Positions 62,392 to 64,000 of a stretch of 64,000 nucleotides of DNA are shown one piece after another (within the stretch, counting starts at the first letter, position 1; the number at the start of each line of letters is the position of its first letter). This stretch comes from CAZNOG01 sp964574635. Lineage in GTDB: Bacteria > Bacteroidota > Bacteroidia > Flavobacteriales_D > Cryomorphaceae. The DNA lies in NCBI GenBank assembly GCA_964574635.1, contig CAZNOG010000009.1, positions 77,020 through 141,019 on the forward strand, given 5' to 3'. The notes under the pieces were generated by a model. It ran no database searches. It was not told the origin of the DNA and was given only the letters and a program-made list of their open reading frames with translations. The position numbers and the translations under genes were made by a program.

Positions 62392-62582
62392 ACGACCAAG
62401 TCGACCGACCCAAGCTCCCCACCTTCTTCGCGACCTGTCGAATCACGCTGCGCGGAAAAAAGATCGCCACGGTGGAAATTCCAATCCCCGCGCGTTCACG
62501 TGAAGAGGCGGAGCGAATCGCGAAGACCACTGTAGCGCGCGACCTCGAAATGAAAGTGAAAACGAAAAGAATGAAAACATGA
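62392..62582 (+). CDS. 3' end of a phage gene after the gap
   Basis: In the frame starting at 62394 the sequence reads an uninterrupted ~63-codon tail (DQVDRPKLPTFFATCRITL..., EIPIPARSREEAERIAKT...) ending TGA at 62580-62582, overlapping the next gene's ATG by ATGA. This is a better reading than the other frames, which lack the tight overlap. 5' end missing; function unknown. Confidence 0.55.
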
Positions 62583-63007
62583 AACCATCAGAACTATTTC
62601 CGCCCAACGGCGACGGCATCGTGCGCATTTCCGACCCGTGGGGTGACGGAACCTTCATGGCTTCCAGAGGCACGAGACGGCACAGGGGCATTGACCTCGT
62701 GACCGTAGCCGGTCAAGATGTCTACGCACCCTTCGACTGCGTCGTGGGAAGGCACGGATACGCATACGCGGACCTGTCGTATCGTCTGGTTGAAATCCGC
62801 GAGACCGGCGACCTCACGTACACGGCCAAGATCATGTACGTGACAGACATGGTGCCGGTAGGCACGATAGTGAAACGCGGAGAAGTGCTCGCCAAGGCGG
62901 CCGACATCACCGCGCGCTTCGACGCGCGCATGATTAATCACATCCACTTCGAGCTGTACCAACACGGAAAGGTCATCGACCCTACCCCCCTCATTCTACC
63001 GAAATGA
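62579..63007 (+). CDS. M23-family metallopeptidase (phage endolysin candidate)
   Basis: A 142-residue M23/lysostaphin-like protein. Zinc ligands: H35 and D39 in RHRGIDL and H121/H123 in HIHFELY; the strand VYAPFDCVVGRHGYAYADL and the final DPTPLIL are also typical. No signal peptide. Probably hydrolyses peptidoglycan peptides during lysis, or acts in entry. It overlaps the previous partial gene and the next gene by ATGA each. Confidence 0.85.
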   Translation: MKPSELFPPNGDGIVRISDPWGDGTFMASRGTRRHRGIDLVTVAGQDVYAPFDCVVGRHGYAYADLSYRLVEIRETGDLTYTAKIMYVTDMVPVGTIVKRGEVLAKAADITARFDARMINHIHFELYQHGKVIDPTPLILPK

Positions 63008-63507
63008 ACTGGAAAACACGAACAAAAATCGCCATGATAGCCTACCTTCTCTCCTTCGTCGCCATTGCGATGGCCATGCGCGGCCATCTGCCTGTTCCAC
63101 TTTGGGCTGCCTTGCTGCTGTTTCTGGCCGGCTCGGTCATCGTCGCGTATCAGTTCATACATGAGTGCTTGAGGTACATCGCGCAGCTCGATGACGCCAT
63201 CACTCCCGACACGGATGCGACCGGGAAGGTACTGGAAGAGATCAAGGCCGAAAGGGAGCGCCAAGACGCGCGATGGGGTGTCCAGAACCACTCACCGATG
63301 GAGTGGCAGGGCATTCTCATCGAAGAGGTGGGAGAGGCGGCCAAAGAGGCCACCGACTACCACTTCCGAATCGGGCATCGCGGAGACGATGCGTTGGATG
63401 AGAAGATTATACGGAAGCAACTACAAGCCTACCGGGCTGAGCTCATTCAGGTGGCCGCCGTGGCCGTCGCGATGGTTGAGTGTCTTGATCGAAATGAAAA
63501 ATCATGA
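63004..63507 (+). CDS. Membrane-anchored MazG-like nucleotide pyrophosphohydrolase
   Basis: 167 residues. N-terminal ~55 residues have two hydrophobic segments (AMIAYLLSFVAIAMAM; PLWAALLLFLAGSVIVAYQF), then an all-helical domain with the MazG-like signature: ERERQDARWGVQNHSPMEWQGILIEEVGEAAKEAT, the metal-binding EExxE-type motif and YRAELIQVAAVAVAMVECLDR with the last ligand D/E pattern. The two parts together are unusual. It lies after the endolysin, where a holin would be, so the TM part may act in lysis. Confidence 0.75.
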   Translation: MNWKTRTKIAMIAYLLSFVAIAMAMRGHLPVPLWAALLLFLAGSVIVAYQFIHECLRYIAQLDDAITPDTDATGKVLEEIKAERERQDARWGVQNHSPMEWQGILIEEVGEAAKEATDYHFRIGHRGDDALDEKIIRKQLQAYRAELIQVAAVAVAMVECLDRNEKS

Positions 63508-63749
63508 TGTATAATTACAAACCATACGACAAGCCATTAAAAGCGCGCTATAACCAATACGGAGGCGAGTATGTAGTAGACGAGGAAACAGGCTACTATG
63601 GTTGGTCGCAGGTAGAAGTGGAAACCGTGGTAATAGGTGAAACGGAAGACACTTTCGTATTCAAATTAATTGGCCCAATTCCAATTGGGTTTCACAAGTC
63701 AAGGCTGGTGAAATGGTTGGAATCTCGACAACTAACTTTGTTCTCATAA
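63504..63749 (+). CDS. Small phage protein
   Basis: An 81-residue protein, acidic and beta-prone, ATG at 63504 overlapping the previous stop. Tyr-rich (YNYKPYDK, YNQYGGEYVVDEETGYYGW). It reads with the same G+C as the phage. Unknown function. Confidence 0.55.
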   Translation: MMYNYKPYDKPLKARYNQYGGEYVVDEETGYYGWSQVEVETVVIGETEDTFVFKLIGPIPIGFHKSRLVKWLESRQLTLFS

Positions 63750-64000
63750 CCATTGACAACTGACAATTGACAATTAATTATCAACCGCCGTGCAAAAATT
63801 GTGCACAACAAACCACTAAATACCAACCCCAAAACCCTTTTTTATCACCAAGCTTGCAAAAGAAAAAATTATGCGTACATTAGAGCCGTCAAAGTCAACC
63901 AGTAGAGCGGAGTTTTCCGCCCGACCTTGCGTTCAGGGCTTTTTTTGTGCCCGGATGTATCAAAAAGCGGCGCTCAACCCCGTGTATTGGCTGTAATGGC
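63750..64000. other. Intergenic end of window with direct repeats and an sRNA/terminator-like hairpin
   Basis: Begins with TGACAA repeated three times in ~7-base steps (63752-63775). Further on, AGAGCGGAGTTTTCCGCCCG at about 63903-63921 is a small hairpin (GCGGA/TCCGC) followed by CAGGGCTTTTTTTGTGCCC, a short stem with a T-run that could be a terminator. No reading frame runs across it. Confidence 0.4.

Larger units (their letters stand above)
53214..64000 (+). mobile_element. Mu-like transposable prophage, left part (continues past the window)
   Basis: Gene order repressor (minus), ner, transposase A, ATPase B, then a string of small overlapping early genes is that of Mu-like phages. The left boundary is placed near 53214-53219, where a surface-protein reading frame ends abruptly and a TG dinucleotide (53215 or 53219) begins TGAAAATAGGCG-type sequence; the second candidate repeat, TGAAAATCCAACG, lies at about 53279-53291. 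The right end, late genes and tail/capsid genes are not in the window. A scaffold gap interrupts it at 62292-62391. Confidence 0.8.

Noticed and set aside
63752..63785. TGACAA direct repeats as CRISPR leader or attachment core
   Set aside because: Only three short imperfect copies without spacers; no integrase or cas gene in reach. Probably slippage.

Overview
The window is about 60% G+C chromosomal DNA from a member of the Bacteroidota, most likely a Flavobacteriales relative. Evidence for this is the type IX secretion machinery and clients (a SprB-like adhesin with SprF, and sorting domains of types A and B), a bacilliredoxin-like YtxJ, an archaeal/eukaryal-type prolyl-tRNA synthetase, FadL/TodX and Omp85 outer-membrane proteins, LytTR regulation and TAnnTTTG-like promoter elements. 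The last ~10.8 kb is a Mu-like prophage that runs off the right edge.

Layout. 1-7.8 kb: tRNA-Glu, proS with a small partner gene, a Tyr-rich lipoprotein, a FadL-type porin, a CdsZ-like coiled-coil protein that has lost its zinc cysteines, and a Nif3 protein. 7.9-13.1 kb: a tightly packed plus-strand operon, lpxK-punA-gatB-(TlpA-like)-lpxH, converging on gap. 14-19.2 kb (minus): a 1016-residue type A secreted beta-propeller protein, a small outer-membrane protein, ytxJ and a 44-residue lipoprotein. 19.5-23.9 kb (plus): an Omp85 protein, an L,D-transpeptidase, a GWxTD lipoprotein and rlmB. 24.0-35.6 kb (plus): a gliding/adhesion operon of small secreted protein, giant SprB-repeat adhesin (2758 aa), SprF and an OmpA/TPR/PD40 protein. 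35.7-38.1 kb: a helical-repeat protein and a TlpA-like thioredoxin. 38.1-40.6 kb: a repeat-rich spacer, then an AT-rich island holding a three-gene toxin-antitoxin-SecB-like chaperone (TAC) module. 40.6-43.8 kb: cdd, pdhA, pdhC. 43.8-53.2 kb (minus): a LytTR regulator, a periplasmic-propeller histidine kinase, a fibronectin-III protein and a very large surface-type protein whose 5' end appears to be cut off by the prophage. 53.2-64 kb: prophage left end, S24 repressor, Ner, MuA transposase, MuB ATPase, a second ATPase, a run of overlapping small early genes, an unexpected beta-helix protein, a 100-N scaffold gap, an M23 peptidase and a membrane-anchored MazG-like protein.

How the genes fit together. 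Most of the chromosomal part serves the envelope: lipid A synthesis (lpxK, lpxH), outer-membrane assembly and transport (Omp85, FadL), peptidoglycan cross-linking (YkuD), and secreted or surface proteins with their type IX partners. The most interesting signals are the TAC module at 38.8-40.2 kb, the prophage insertion into the surface-protein/two-component cluster, the cysteine-less CdsZ homologue, two nested-hairpin intergenic elements, and accessory genes in the phage early region. All functional calls rest on reading translated sequence and motifs by eye; no database search was run.
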